Shown: positions 8,278-17,201 of the stretch, piece by piece
How positions within the stretch are numbered: position 1 is the first letter of the stretch
Layout: each line of letters opens with the position of its first letter
Origin: an uncultured Verrucomicrobiota bacterium
GTDB taxonomy: Bacteria; Verrucomicrobiota; Verrucomicrobiia; Limisphaerales; UBA9464
Direction of reading: 5' to 3'
DNA length: 43,158 nucleotides
Assembly: GCA_903922605.1 (NCBI GenBank)
Contig: CAIXUG010000044.1
Location: 1-43,158 of the forward strand
Made by a program: the position numbers and the translations under genes
The notes under the pieces: model-generated
Database searches by the model: none
Seen by the model: the letters and a program-made list of their open reading frames with translations, nothing else
Told to the model about the DNA's origin: nothing

Positions 8278-10034
8278 GGCATTCCCGGCATCTTGTCCGG
8301 CGCGACCGAGGTGAAGAACAGGTAGCGCTCGGAGATTTCCCCGAGCAGGCAGAGACCCAGCGCGACACTGGCCGCGACCGGCGGTGCGGCCTTTTCCGCG
8401 AAGGCGAAGGGCAGGAACACGCCGCCCACGAGCCCCGACAGCAACCGGAGCACCAGCGCCGGCCGCAGCGCGCCGAGCTGGAGGGCGGCGGTGTGGCGAA
8501 GCTGGGTCCAAAGCTCGGAGTCCGAGTCGGCGTGCTTCAGGATCGCCACGTCATTGGCAAGCTTGGGTAGGCTGAGGAGGATCAGGGCGACTGCCAGCAG
8601 TGGGGACGGGGCGGAGGCAAACGCGAGGGCGGTCCCGAGCACCAGCGCCGAGCCGAGGAAGCGCGGCGCCGTGGAACTGACCCGCCAGAATTTCCGGTGC
8701 GTATCGGCATACACCATCGTCTGGGCGTATAGCGCGGCCAGACCCAGACCGAGGACGGGCGCACTCCAGAGCAGGACCGGAATCTCGTGTGCGCGCCGGA
8801 GCCATTCGGCAACCGGCGGCGGCACAAGTTTCAACTGGCTCGCCAAGTCAGCCCACAGCAGCGCCAGCGCGCCGGTCGCGGCCCCGGCGAAGGCGTTCAG
8901 CGCGATGGCTTCGCGGCTGAGCCAGCTCGTCCGCCAGCCGAGCCATACGCGCCAGGCCTTCGTTGGCTGGCCTAAGTGGAAGACACTGGCGAGCAGCCCG
9001 GCATTGAGCAGGGCGAAGGCGACTGCGGCCAACCACGGCGTGCTGGCCTTCGCGGTCCCAGTTGCGGACAGCACCGCCACCGCGAAAAAGCCGCCGATGC
9101 CCGCCTGGGTGAGCACGAGCATGAGCACGAGCGGCCAGTGCGCATGCTGGGGCTTCCGCTCGCTGTGATCGGCGGCGCGGAGCGAGGCATTGGGCTTGGA
9201 GGAGATATAGCGAGTGGTCGGCCGCGTGATCGCGGCATCGGGCGAGTCGGGCAGCCAGCCATTGGCCCCGACAACTTCCGTCGCGTTCTCCCGAGGTTGC
9301 GCGGCGAGTTCGGTCACGTTCACCAGCGTGATGCGGATGGCCTCGTTCGGGCAGGCCTGCACGCAGGCGGGTGCCTCGCCTTCCGCGAGCCGGCCATGGC
9401 ACATGTCGCACTTCCGCACGATGCCGCGCTTGGCCGAATACTTCGGCACGTCATAGGGACACTTGAGGATGCAGTAGCTGCAGCCGATGCACTGGTCATC
9501 GAGGTGACGGACGATGCCGGTGACCGGGTCCTTGTCGTAGGCCAGTACGGGGCAGCCCAGCATGCAGCCCGGCTCGGCGCAGTGGTGACAGGCGGTCGTG
9601 ACGGTCTGCTGCAGCGGAATGACTTTGTTGCCGGGCGAGGGCACATACGGACGCCGGCCAGCCGGAGTACTTTCGTCTATTTTCACGGCCCGCTGGACCT
9701 GCGCCAGCGGCACGATCGCCTCGCCGACGAGGAAGCCGACCTCGCGCCACGACTCATCCTCATCGAGCCCGTTCAGCGAATGGCAGGCGGTGACACAGCC
9801 CTTGCAGCCGGAGCACTGGTCGAGGTTCACCTCGAAGGCGAACTGCTCGCCGGGCCGCGGAGCAGTGAGCGGGATCAGGTCGCGGTAGTGCGACTCCAGC
9901 AGCGGGCCGTCGTGGCGGTCGTGCGCGCGCGAGAATTTGGCCACCGCCGTGAGCTGGCGCTGCTCGGCCAGCAACTGGTCGATCAGCGTGGAGACCTGCT
10001 CCTCCGGGTTTCCGTCATGGCCGGCTTTGGGCAT
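8274..10034 (-). CDS. Fused four-cluster FeS protein / DmsC-like membrane anchor (electron donor to NasA)
   Basis: A 586-residue fusion. Residues ~60-240 form a DmsB-like ferredoxin with sixteen Cys in four groups: [35 protein letters not shown] and CDMC...ACVQAC. Residues ~290-586 are a DmsC/YnfH-like quinol-oxidising anchor with about eight membrane helices. In dimethyl sulfoxide reductases these are separate B and C subunits facing a periplasmic catalytic subunit; here they are one polypeptide and NasA has no export signal, so the FeS domain should face the cytoplasm. The gene overlaps nasA by 4 bp, strongly implying that it delivers electrons, probably from menaquinol, to nitrate reduction. 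I take the ATG at 10034; a TTG directly upstream would add one residue. Confidence 0.85.
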   Translation of the reverse strand: MPKAGHDGNPEEQVSTLIDQLLAEQRQLTAVAKFSRAHDRHDGPLLESHYRDLIPLTAPRPGEQFAFEVNLDQCSGCKGCVTACHSLNGLDEDESWREVGFLVGEAIVPLAQVQRAVKIDESTPAGRRPYVPSPGNKVIPLQQTVTTACHHCAEPGCMLGCPVLAYDKDPVTGIVRHLDDQCIGCSYCILKCPYDVPKYSAKRGIVRKCDMCHGRLAEGEAPACVQACPNEAIRITLVNVTELAAQPRENATEVVGANGWLPDSPDAAITRPTTRYISSKPNASLRAADHSERKPQHAHWPLVLMLVLTQAGIGGFFAVAVLSATGTAKASTPWLAAVAFALLNAGLLASVFHLGQPTKAWRVWLGWRTSWLSREAIALNAFAGAATGALALLWADLASQLKLVPPPVAEWLRRAHEIPVLLWSAPVLGLGLAALYAQTMVYADTHRKFWRVSSTAPRFLGSALVLGTALAFASAPSPLLAVALILLSLPKLANDVAILKHADSDSELWTQLRHTAALQLGALRPALVLRLLSGLVGGVFLPFAFAEKAAPPVAASVALGLCLLGEISERYLFFTSVAPDKMPGMP

Positions 10035-10061
10035 CAAGGGATACGTTGCGGACCGCCGGGA

Positions 10062-11864
10062 TCAGGCACCGCCGAGCAGCTCCTGGAGTTTGCCGAGATC
10101 GTGACGGGTGGTGAACGACAGGAAGGTCTCGCCGGGCTGCCGGTGCTGAAGGTAGCCCTTGAGGATCTTCTCCATCATGGGCTTCAGCTCCGCGACGCTC
10201 ACACCGGTGAAGAGCTGCCGGCCCACGGCCTGTTTGCCGCCGAAGCCACCGCCGACAAAGATGTGGTAACCCTCCACTGACTCGCCGCCGACCTTCACCT
10301 TCGCGCCGAGCAGGCCGAGGTCACCCATGTAGTGCTGGGCGCAGGAATTGGGGCAGCCGGTGATATGGACATTGATCGGCTGGTCGAGCGTCACGCGCGA
10401 ATCCAGCCACTTCATCAGGTCGAGCGCGTGGCCCTTGGTGTCCGCGCCGGCGAACTTGCAGTAGGAATTGCCGGTGCAGGCGATGAACCCGCTCTTGAGA
10501 TTCGACTGCCGCGCCTCGAAGCCGAGCTTCAGCAGCGCCTTCCTCGCCGTCTCGACGAAGGCATCGCGGACGTTCGGGAGGACGAAGTTCTGCCAGACCG
10601 TCAGGCGGATTTCGCCGCTGCCGTAGAGGTCGGCAATCTCAGCAAGCCGCCGCAGTTGCTTCGCAGTGAGCTGGCCCACCGGAACTGTCACGCCGATCCA
10701 ATTCAGCCCCGCCTGCTTCTGCGGATAAATCCCCACGTGCGGGTGCGGATGCAGATCCGGAACTTTGAGCTTTGAGCTTTGAGCTTCGTCCACCGCTTCC
10801 ACCGGAATACGAAGCAACTGGTAGCCCAGCAGCTTCTCCGTCTCTACGAGGTATTGTTCCAACGTCCAAGTCTCGAGGAGATGCTTGAGCCGCGCCTTCT
10901 TGCGGTCGCCGCGGTTGCCGTTGGCGATGTAAACCCGGAGCAGCGCCGCCGTGACTTTGAGCACCTCATCCGGCTTTACGAGCACACCGAGGTCGCGGGC
11001 GAAAGCCTTGTGGCCGGTCGCACCGCCGAGCGCGACGCGGAAGTAAACGCCCTCGGCAATCTGGTCGGTGATGAGCCGGTGGCTGGCGGACCCTTCCGCC
11101 TTCGCGACCACCTTCACCGCCTTGAAGCCGATGTCATTGGTGTCCTCGACCGTCGGGATCTTGCCGCCGCCGTGGAAGGCGATGTTGAACTTGCGCGGCA
11201 GGTCGTAGAACTCGCGGTGGTTCAGGATGAGCTGCCCGAGCGCGTGCGTGAGGGGCAGCGTGTCGATGAGTTCGTCGGGGTCCACGCCGGCCGTCGGATC
11301 ACACGTGAGGTTGCGGATGTTGTCCGCACCCGTGCCGCGCGTGTGCAGGCCGATGGACTGGATGCGGCGCACGAACTCGACGGTGTCCTTCGGCAGGATG
11401 AGCCGCATCTGCAGGTTCGACCGCGTCGTGATCTGCACGTAGCCGCTCGTGAGCTGGTCGGCGATGTTCGCCAGCTCGCGGAGCTGGAAGCTGTGGAGCT
11501 GGCCGCCGGGAATCCGCAGGCGCCCCATGTAGGCCTCCTTGTTGGGTGAGAGGTAGAACAAGCCCTGCCACTTGAAGCGGAAGGTGTTCTCCGTGTCCGG
11601 TGCCTGGTTCGCCGCCGCGTGCTGGAGCAGCAACGGGTAGGCATCCAGCGGATGCAGCTCGTGCTTGATGCGCTCCTCGGGAATGAGGTCGTCCAGGTTC
11701 GGATTGGCCGGTCCCGTCGGCGCGGCGGCGGGGTTCGGCAGGACGTCGCCGAAGGAAAGGCCGCGGTTATGCAGGCCGGCGAACAGGCCTTCGAGATAGG
11801 CGGTCTGTTCGCCGGAGAGTTTCTGGCCGGCGACTTCGGAAAAGGGGATTTTGGGCGTGCTCAT
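10062..11864 (-). CDS. nirA: Siroheme/[4Fe-4S] assimilatory nitrite reductase (NirA type)
   Basis: A 600-residue member of the nitrite/sulfite reductase family; its place between a flavoprotein and nasA marks it as the nitrite reductase (six-electron reduction of nitrite to ammonium). Siroheme/[4Fe-4S] ligands are C463, C469, C504 and C508 in CTGNSYC...TGCPNSC. Two duplicated ferredoxin-like halves are visible (FYLSPNKEAYMGRLRIPGG and HVGIYPQKQAGLNWIGVTVP). Residues 359-368 in the linker between the halves are encoded by a heptamer repeat. The N-terminal helix SGEQTAYLEGLFAG resembles that of the neighbouring flavoprotein. The start is the ATG at 11864, two bases after the upstream stop; the longer open frame is antisense noise. 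The expected physiological donor is the CysJ-like protein. Confidence 0.9.
   Translation of the reverse strand: MSTPKIPFSEVAGQKLSGEQTAYLEGLFAGLHNRGLSFGDVLPNPAAAPTGPANPNLDDLIPEERIKHELHPLDAYPLLLQHAAANQAPDTENTFRFKWQGLFYLSPNKEAYMGRLRIPGGQLHSFQLRELANIADQLTSGYVQITTRSNLQMRLILPKDTVEFVRRIQSIGLHTRGTGADNIRNLTCDPTAGVDPDELIDTLPLTHALGQLILNHREFYDLPRKFNIAFHGGGKIPTVEDTNDIGFKAVKVVAKAEGSASHRLITDQIAEGVYFRVALGGATGHKAFARDLGVLVKPDEVLKVTAALLRVYIANGNRGDRKKARLKHLLETWTLEQYLVETEKLLGYQLLRIPVEAVDEAQSSKLKVPDLHPHPHVGIYPQKQAGLNWIGVTVPVGQLTAKQLRRLAEIADLYGSGEIRLTVWQNFVLPNVRDAFVETARKALLKLGFEARQSNLKSGFIACTGNSYCKFAGADTKGHALDLMKWLDSRVTLDQPINVHITGCPNSCAQHYMGDLGLLGAKVKVGGESVEGYHIFVGGGFGGKQAVGRQLFTGVSVAELKPMMEKILKGYLQHRQPGETFLSFTTRHDLGKLQELLGGA
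10761..10788 (+). repeat. Intragenic heptamer array in nirA (AGCTTTG x4)
   Basis: Four consecutive heptamers: AACTTTG, AGCTTTG, AGCTTTG, AGCTTCG. On the coding (minus) strand they specify the QSSKLKV stretch. The same unit (AAAGCTC in another phase) forms the intergenic arrays at 28998-29099. The array falls in the linker joining the two halves of the nitrite reductase and keeps the frame. Confidence 0.8.
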
Positions 11865-11866
11865 AC

Positions 11867-13705
11867 TCAGTAAACATCGCGCTGGTAGCGCTTCGCCGTC
11901 TTTAGTGCGGCGACGTATTCGGTGGCCTGCTCTTTCGTGCGTCCGCCGGCGGTCTCGATGACCGTGTGGAGGGCGGCGTCCACATCCTTGGCCATGCGCT
12001 TGGCATCGCCGCAGACGTACACGTGCGCACCGGCCTCGAGCCAGGACCACAGCTCGGCGGCCTGTTCGAGCATCCGGGTCTGCACATAGATCTTCTCGGC
12101 CTGGTCACGGCTGAAGGCAAGGTCGAGGCGGGTGAGGGAACCGTCCTTCAACCACGCGGTCAGCTCCTCCTCGTAGAGGAAATCATTCGCGCGTTGCTGG
12201 TCGCCGAAGAAGAGCCAGTTCTGCCCGCTCGCGGCGGTGGCCCGGCGCTCCTCAAGGAACGCACGGAACGGCGCGATGCCGGTGCCCGGCCCGATCATGA
12301 TGACGGGCTTGGTCAGCTCGTTCGGGAGCCGGAAACCATGCGAGACCTGCACGAACACGGGCACGGCGGTCTCGCCAAGCGCGACACGATCCGCGAGCCA
12401 GCAGGAACAGACGCCTTTCTTGCCCCGGCCGTGGGCATCGTAGCGCACGGCGGCCACGGTGAGATGAACCTCGCCCGGATGCGCCTTGGGCGAGGACGAG
12501 ATCGAGTAGAGCCGCGGCTGGAGCTTGCGCAGATGCGTGACGAACTCGGCGGGGGTGAACTTCGCGCCCGGACAGGCCTTGAGGACGTCAACGACATCAC
12601 GGCCGAAGATCCAGCGGTCGAGGTCAGCCTTTCGTGCCGGGTCCAGCAGCGCCAGGAGCTCGGCATTGCCGGCGCGAGTCGCGGCGTCCTTCACCAGCGC
12701 GGGCGCAGGTGCGGTGATGATATAGGTCCGCAGCAGTGCCTGATGAAGCGTGCTGTCCTTGCCGTGGGCATCTTTGACCGGCTCCTCGCCCTGGGCACCG
12801 AGCGCCGCGAGCAGCTCCTCGACCAGCGTGGGACAGTTCGTCGGCACTACGCCGAGTGCATCCCCGGCCTCGTAACTGAGGCTGGAGCCCTCCAAGACGA
12901 TCTCGAAGTGCCGGGTGTCCTTCTGCGAGCCGGCGGTGTTCAGCCGGCGGTTTGTTTTCAGCCGGGCCGGGAAGGGGTTTTGACGGGAGTAAGCAGTAAT
13001 CAGTGGGTCAGTAATCAGTAAGCCAGTAGTCAGTGAAGCAGTGTTCAGTAAATCAGTAGGATTCCCGACCGCCGCCGACTGATCACTGATTACTGTCTCA
13101 CTGATTACTCCCTCACCCGCCGCCAATGCGGGCCACAACGCTTCAGTCCAAGCCCGGGCGGCCACCTCGTAATCTACATCACACTCGCCCCGGGGGACGA
13201 GGCGCTTCGCACCGAGCTTCTCGAGGCGTTCGTCGAACTTTTTCGAGGCGCCGCAAAACTCGGCGTAGTTCTTGTCGCCCAGGCCGAGCACGGCGAACGC
13301 GAGGTTCTCCAGCCGGGGAGCCGTCTCGGCACTGAGCTGCGCCCAGAAGTTCACCGCGTTGTCCGGCGGATCGCCGTCGCCCCAGGTGCTGGTGATGACC
13401 ACGCAGCGCGATTCCTTCGCGAGATCGGCCGGGGCGATGGCGTTTAGTTCGCGGATGGCCGGCGCAAAACCGCGCTTCTCGGCCTCCTTGGCGAACTTCT
13501 TCGCCAGGCTCTGCGCGCTGCCCGTCTGCGAGCCGAAGGCGACGAGCAAGGGGGTCGCGGATTTCGCCGGCGGGTTCGCGCCCGTGCCCGGCGCGCCATG
13601 GCGGTCGTAGAAGACGCCGGCAAAGAAGCCGTTCAGCCAGGCCTGTTGTTCCGGGCTGAACGGCGCGTTGTCGGGCAGTGTGGGAATGATGATCGGTTCT
13701 GGCAT
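11867..13705 (-). CDS. CysJ-like NADPH flavoprotein reductase (donor to NirA)
   Basis: A 612-residue diflavin reductase of the sulfite reductase alpha-subunit type. An N-terminal FMN/flavodoxin domain (about 50-190) has FGSQTGSAQSLA, STWGDGDPPDNA and LGLGDKNY. The FAD domain carries RLYSISSSP, and the NADP domain carries IGPGTGIAPFRAFLEER, LFFGDQQRANDF and the family-typical end RYQRDVY. It would pass electrons NADPH-FAD-FMN to NirA, whose start codon is 2 bp downstream. Residues ~198-238, between the flavodoxin and FAD domains, are encoded by a 7/8-mer repeat pair and look inserted. An extra N-terminal segment PFSPEQQAWLNGFFAG matches the start of NirA. The name cysJ would suggest sulfite reduction, but the neighbours argue for nitrite. 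Confidence 0.87.
   Translation of the reverse strand: MPEPIIIPTLPDNAPFSPEQQAWLNGFFAGVFYDRHGAPGTGANPPAKSATPLLVAFGSQTGSAQSLAKKFAKEAEKRGFAPAIRELNAIAPADLAKESRCVVITSTWGDGDPPDNAVNFWAQLSAETAPRLENLAFAVLGLGDKNYAEFCGASKKFDERLEKLGAKRLVPRGECDVDYEVAARAWTEALWPALAAGEGVISETVISDQSAAVGNPTDLLNTASLTTGLLITDPLITAYSRQNPFPARLKTNRRLNTAGSQKDTRHFEIVLEGSSLSYEAGDALGVVPTNCPTLVEELLAALGAQGEEPVKDAHGKDSTLHQALLRTYIITAPAPALVKDAATRAGNAELLALLDPARKADLDRWIFGRDVVDVLKACPGAKFTPAEFVTHLRKLQPRLYSISSSPKAHPGEVHLTVAAVRYDAHGRGKKGVCSCWLADRVALGETAVPVFVQVSHGFRLPNELTKPVIMIGPGTGIAPFRAFLEERRATAASGQNWLFFGDQQRANDFLYEEELTAWLKDGSLTRLDLAFSRDQAEKIYVQTRMLEQAAELWSWLEAGAHVYVCGDAKRMAKDVDAALHTVIETAGGRTKEQATEYVAALKTAKRYQRDVY
12994..13114. repeat. Intragenic inverted pair of 7/8-mer arrays in the cysJ-like gene
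   Basis: The left array (12994-13060) has nine units, each beginning CAGT and alternating strictly 7 and 8 bp (CAGTAAT, CAGTGGGT, CAGTAAT, CAGTAAGC and so on). The right array (13078-13114) runs the other way: ACTGATC, ACTGATT, ACTGTCTC, ACTGATT, ACTCCCTC. The two can pair across a 17 bp loop. The segment is translated in frame as the linker between the FMN and FAD domains. Confidence 0.85.
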
Positions 13706-13739
13706 CTATGCATCCGCGCCCTCACGGGCGCGGTTCGGT

Positions 13740-15287
13740 TCAGAAACGCACCAGGAGCTGGGTGTAGATCCAGTCGGCATCCTGCGAGCCGGACTTGGAG
13801 AAGGTGTCCTCGATGTAGGCTCCGCGAAAGAAGTGGCCGTAGCCAAACTCGAGGTTGGAAAATTTGGTCAGGATCACGCCGCAGACGGCGTCAATCTCGG
13901 TCCCAAGGAAGCTGCTGTAGTTCGGGTTCAGGCCGTAGCCGAGGCCGCTGCCGGGCGCGCCGGTGTTCACGCCGCCAATGGTCGCGCCCGCGCGCGGCAC
14001 ACCCGCGACGTTGTAAAAGCGGTCATGCGTGTCCGCGAGCCAGAAGGCGTGACCTTCGATGGAGAGCGAGACCCGTGGGTGCGGCTTGATCGAGAAGATC
14101 GCGCGGATGTCGTGGAGATTCTGCCACGGCACCAGGTCCATGTAGCCATAGAACTTGTGGTTCGTGGGGTACAGGTTGTCGAAGGTGCCGTGGGTGCCAT
14201 CGTTCGGGTCGCTGTCGCCGGTCGCATAGTTGTACTCGATCGCGACGCGCGGCGTGCCAAAGGCCTCGGCAAAGGTGTAGCCGAAGTTGCCGGACACGGC
14301 GAAGGCCCGCTGTTCGTCGCGCTGGTTGGGGCGGACGCCGGTGGCGGGCCGCTTCCAATCACCGAATTGCCCGGCGGCCTCGACCGTGTAGTCGAAGTTG
14401 CCCCACTCGTTCGTCGCCGAGCGCAGCCGCGTGCCGACCGTGTAGATGTCGCGGGCGCTGGTGTTGTACGGGGCCGGCGTGGTGAAGGGCGCGTCGAAGC
14501 TCGCCGCGGAGGGGCTCACGTTGCGCGCGAGCACGTAGAACTCGGTCCAGTTCTTCGGGATCTTCTTCGTGTTGAAATAGACGCCGGAGAAATATTCGTA
14601 GTCGTTCGAAGTGTTGAAGGAGTTGTCGTCGGGCACGACCAGCCGGGTCGCGAAGGCGTCCACGCCGAACCACGAGTTCTGCCAGCGCAGCTTGGCGCCG
14701 TCGAACACGCGGCCGATGTTGTTCCAGCCGAACGCACCGATCAGCCGCTCGTCGCCGTAGATCAGCTCCTGGCGGCCGAGCTTGAGCGAGACGGGAAACT
14801 CCTTGTGGTTGCCAATCGTGACGTAGGCCTGGTGCAGATCGAGCGGGCCGTCGGATTCCGGGCTGGCCCCGAGCGCGGCGTTGGGGGCGAAGCCGCGGTT
14901 GTCGCTGGTCACGCTGCTGCTGCGGCCCTCGGCGAGAAAGCCCCACCACTTGTCGGTGTAGCCGAGCCGGAAGAGCACCTTGTCGGCGAAGTAGCCGTTG
15001 TCGTTCGAGATGCCGCCGGGGTTCGTGCCCTTCGCGGTCGCGGTGGAGGCGAAATCGCTGTTTCCCGGGGCCGCGAGGTTGTTCTCACGGAGCTCGTAGC
15101 GGAGGCGGACGGAGCCACCGACGTCCCAGTTGGCCATATAGGCGTCCTGGTTGCGCAGGTAAGTGTTGATGAAGCCGGGGAAGGGCTGCATGGGCGTGGG
15201 CGGGGCGTACTGTGCATCCACCGTCGATTGGACGGCGAAGGCCAGAGCGAGAGTGCTGATGGTCGAGGTGAGACGGGTTTTGTTCAT
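13740..15287 (-). CDS. AlgE-type outer membrane porin (alginate export family) in the nitrate operon
   Basis: A 515-residue outer membrane beta-barrel. It has a cleavable signal peptide (MNKTRLTSTISTLALAFAVQSTVDAQ) and alternating amphipathic strands throughout with AlgE-family features (VRLRYELREN, SLKLGRQELIYGDERLIG, FDGAKLRW), ending in the aromatic Phe typical of BamA substrates (LLVRF). The family is named for alginate secretion, but no alginate gene is present. The gene sits between nrtD and the flavoprotein with gaps of about 30 bp, so it is cotranscribed with nitrate uptake. The natural inference is an anion channel letting nitrate through the outer membrane. Specificity cannot be read from sequence. 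Confidence 0.8.
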   Translation of the reverse strand: MNKTRLTSTISTLALAFAVQSTVDAQYAPPTPMQPFPGFINTYLRNQDAYMANWDVGGSVRLRYELRENNLAAPGNSDFASTATAKGTNPGGISNDNGYFADKVLFRLGYTDKWWGFLAEGRSSSVTSDNRGFAPNAALGASPESDGPLDLHQAYVTIGNHKEFPVSLKLGRQELIYGDERLIGAFGWNNIGRVFDGAKLRWQNSWFGVDAFATRLVVPDDNSFNTSNDYEYFSGVYFNTKKIPKNWTEFYVLARNVSPSAASFDAPFTTPAPYNTSARDIYTVGTRLRSATNEWGNFDYTVEAAGQFGDWKRPATGVRPNQRDEQRAFAVSGNFGYTFAEAFGTPRVAIEYNYATGDSDPNDGTHGTFDNLYPTNHKFYGYMDLVPWQNLHDIRAIFSIKPHPRVSLSIEGHAFWLADTHDRFYNVAGVPRAGATIGGVNTGAPGSGLGYGLNPNYSSFLGTEIDAVCGVILTKFSNLEFGYGHFFRGAYIEDTFSKSGSQDADWIYTQLLVRF

Positions 15288-15317
15288 CGTGGTTGTGCAG
15301 GTTGAAAGGGTTTCGGA

Positions 15318-16151
15318 TCAGGCAGCGACCGCGACGGCAGGTGAGGCTGCGGGTACCGTGGAGGCGGGCTTCTTCTTGTGCGCGTGGACCTCGAGGAACT
15401 CGATCAGGTGGGCACGCAGCCGGTAGTAGTCGGGATGCTCCATCACGGCCTTGCGGTCGCGCGGGCGGGGGAAATTGACCTCGAGAATGTCACCGATGCC
15501 GGCCTCCGGTCCGTCGGTCATGCAGACGATCCGGTCGGAGAGGTAGAGCGCCTCGTCCACGTCGTGGGTCACCATCATCGCGGTGATCTTGTTCTTGCGC
15601 CACAGCTCCAGCAGCACGGCCTGCAGCTCGTAGCGCGTGAGCGAGTCAAGCATGCCGAACGGCTCGTCGAGCAGGAGCATCTTGGGCTTGAGCGCGAAGG
15701 CCCGGGCGATGCCGACCCGCTGGCGCATGCCCTGCGAAAGCTCGCCCGGCTTCTTGTGCATCGAATCGGCCAGGCCAACCACCGTGAGATAATACTCGGC
15801 GATCAGTTCGCGCTCCTCCTTTTCGGCTGTGAAGAAGACCTGCTCAATGCCGAGCATCACGTTCTCCTTGGCCGTCATCCACGGCAGGAGCGACGGCGAC
15901 TGGAAGACGATGCCCCGGTCGGGGCCGGGGCCATCCAGTTCCTTGCCGGCCAGAACGATGCCGCCATCGGTGATGGTGCTCAGGCCGGCGACCATCATCA
16001 GCACCGTGGATTTGCCGCAGCCGGAGTGACCGATGACGGTGACGAACTCGCCCTTGCGCAGCTTCAGGTTGAAGCCCTGCACGATGGTCTGCGGCCCCTT
16101 GGCGGAGGGATAAACCTTCTTCAGGTTGAAGATCTCGAGGTAGTCGTTCAC
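15318..16151 (-). CDS. nrtD: Nitrate ABC transporter ATP-binding protein (NrtD type)
   Basis: A 277-residue ABC ATPase of the nitrate/sulfonate/taurine class. Walker A is GHSGCGKST, the signature is [14 protein letters not shown], Walker B is [13 protein letters not shown] and the H-loop is VTHDVDEAL. The family-typical [21 protein letters not shown] lies between Walker A and the signature. It drives import through NrtB together with the second ATPase encoded just upstream; nitrate transporters of the NrtABCD type use two different ATPases. The start is a GTG at 16151. The Ala/Pro-rich tail ([19 protein letters not shown]) is unusual but looks harmless. Confidence 0.88.
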   Translation of the reverse strand: MNDYLEIFNLKKVYPSAKGPQTIVQGFNLKLRKGEFVTVIGHSGCGKSTVLMMVAGLSTITDGGIVLAGKELDGPGPDRGIVFQSPSLLPWMTAKENVMLGIEQVFFTAEKEERELIAEYYLTVVGLADSMHKKPGELSQGMRQRVGIARAFALKPKMLLLDEPFGMLDSLTRYELQAVLLELWRKNKITAMMVTHDVDEALYLSDRIVCMTDGPEAGIGDILEVNFPRPRDRKAVMEHPDYYRLRAHLIEFLEVHAHKKKPASTVPAASPAVAVAA

Positions 16152-16173
16152 AGGAGTAATCGGTTGGAGTCGT

Positions 16174-17094
16174 TCAGGGTTCGACCTCGACCTTCACGGT
16201 TTTCACCTCGGACGGACGGCGCGCGCGGCCGCCACGCCCGAAGAGCGGCGGGCGCCTGTGCGTGATGTCCTCGGGTTCGACATCAGGCAGCACGAGGTTG
16301 AGGGTGAGCGAGGTCCGGTTGCGGTCGCGGGCCTTGAGCAGGTAGTCAATGACCTCGTTGCGGATCTGCTTGAAGTCGTAGTTCTCGTTCACGGCCCGGC
16401 GGTCACGCGGGTGCGGGAGCAGCACGGGGATGCTGGGACCGAGTGTGGCCCTGGGGCCGGCGGTGAGCGGGATCACACGGTCGGCGAGCAGGATGGCCTC
16501 GTCGGGATCATTGGTGATGAGCACCACGGTCTGCTTCTCCTGGTGCCGGATGCGCGAAATCTCATCCTGCAACGTGGCCCGGGTGAGCGCATCCAGAGCG
16601 CCGAGCGGCTCGTCGAGCAGCAGGACCTTGGGCTGCATCGCCATCGTGCGCGCGACGCTCACGCGCTGCCGCATGCCGCCGGAGAGCTCGCTCGGGCGCT
16701 TCTCGCGGGCGGGCGTGAGGTTCACCATCGCGATGAACTTCTCCGTGTGCGCCTGGCGCTGCTCCGGTGTCCATTGCGGGAACACCTGGTCCACGGCGAG
16801 GGCGACATTCTCATAGACGGTCAGCCACGGCAGCAGGCTGTAATTCTGGAACACCAGCCCACGGTCGGGGCCCGGACCATCCATTTCGCGGCCCTCGAGC
16901 CGAACGGTGCCGGTATCGGGCCGGATCAGGCCGGCGAGGAGCGACATCAGCGTCGTCTTGCCCGCGCCGGAATAGCCGACGATGGCGACGAACTCACCCT
17001 GCTCGATCTCCAGGTCGATGTCCGCCAGCACCTCGGTCCGGGCCGAGCGCGGACCGTAGCCTTTCGAGACGCCACGTAATTGAAGGAAGGACAT
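16174..17094 (-). CDS. nrtC: Nitrate ABC transporter ATP-binding protein (NrtC-like, short form)
   Basis: A 306-residue ABC ATPase: Walker [10 protein letters not shown], signature [16 protein letters not shown], Walker [14 protein letters not shown], switch region [11 protein letters not shown] (Asn replaces the usual His of the H-loop in TNDPDEA). Cyanobacterial NrtC carries a large NrtA-like C-terminal sensor domain; here only about 50 extra residues follow the ATPase core, ending in a basic/acidic tail. I chose the ATG at 17094 ([14 protein letters not shown]); the longer open frame would read through the heptamer array upstream (giving KFVNRKSKIVLP) and is not credible. It lies 22 bp before nrtD and 107 bp after nrtB, with a repeat hairpin filling the latter gap. 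Confidence 0.83.
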   Translation of the reverse strand: MSFLQLRGVSKGYGPRSARTEVLADIDLEIEQGEFVAIVGYSGAGKTTLMSLLAGLIRPDTGTVRLEGREMDGPGPDRGLVFQNYSLLPWLTVYENVALAVDQVFPQWTPEQRQAHTEKFIAMVNLTPAREKRPSELSGGMRQRVSVARTMAMQPKVLLLDEPLGALDALTRATLQDEISRIRHQEKQTVVLITNDPDEAILLADRVIPLTAGPRATLGPSIPVLLPHPRDRRAVNENYDFKQIRNEVIDYLLKARDRNRTSLTLNLVLPDVEPEDITHRRPPLFGRGGRARRPSEVKTVKVEVEP

Positions 17095-17100
17095 GGGAAG

Positions 17101-17192
17101 TACGATTTTCGATTTACGATTTACGAATTTCACGGCTGTTCGCGACGCCCCCTGCAATACCCGGTCGTAAATCGTAAATCATAAATCGTAAA
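17101..17192. repeat. Inverted pair of heptamer arrays between nrtB and nrtC
   Basis: The left array (17101-17128) is TACGATT, TTCGATT, TACGATT, TACGAAT. The right array (17165-17192) is TCGTAAA, TCGTAAA, TCATAAA, TCGTAAA. They are in opposite orientation, four units each, with a 36 bp loop. The left array ends 6 bp before the nrtC start codon, where a ribosome-binding site would be, and the whole gap between nrtB and nrtC consists of this element. Confidence 0.85.
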
Positions 17193-17201
17193 TGAAAGTG
17201 A

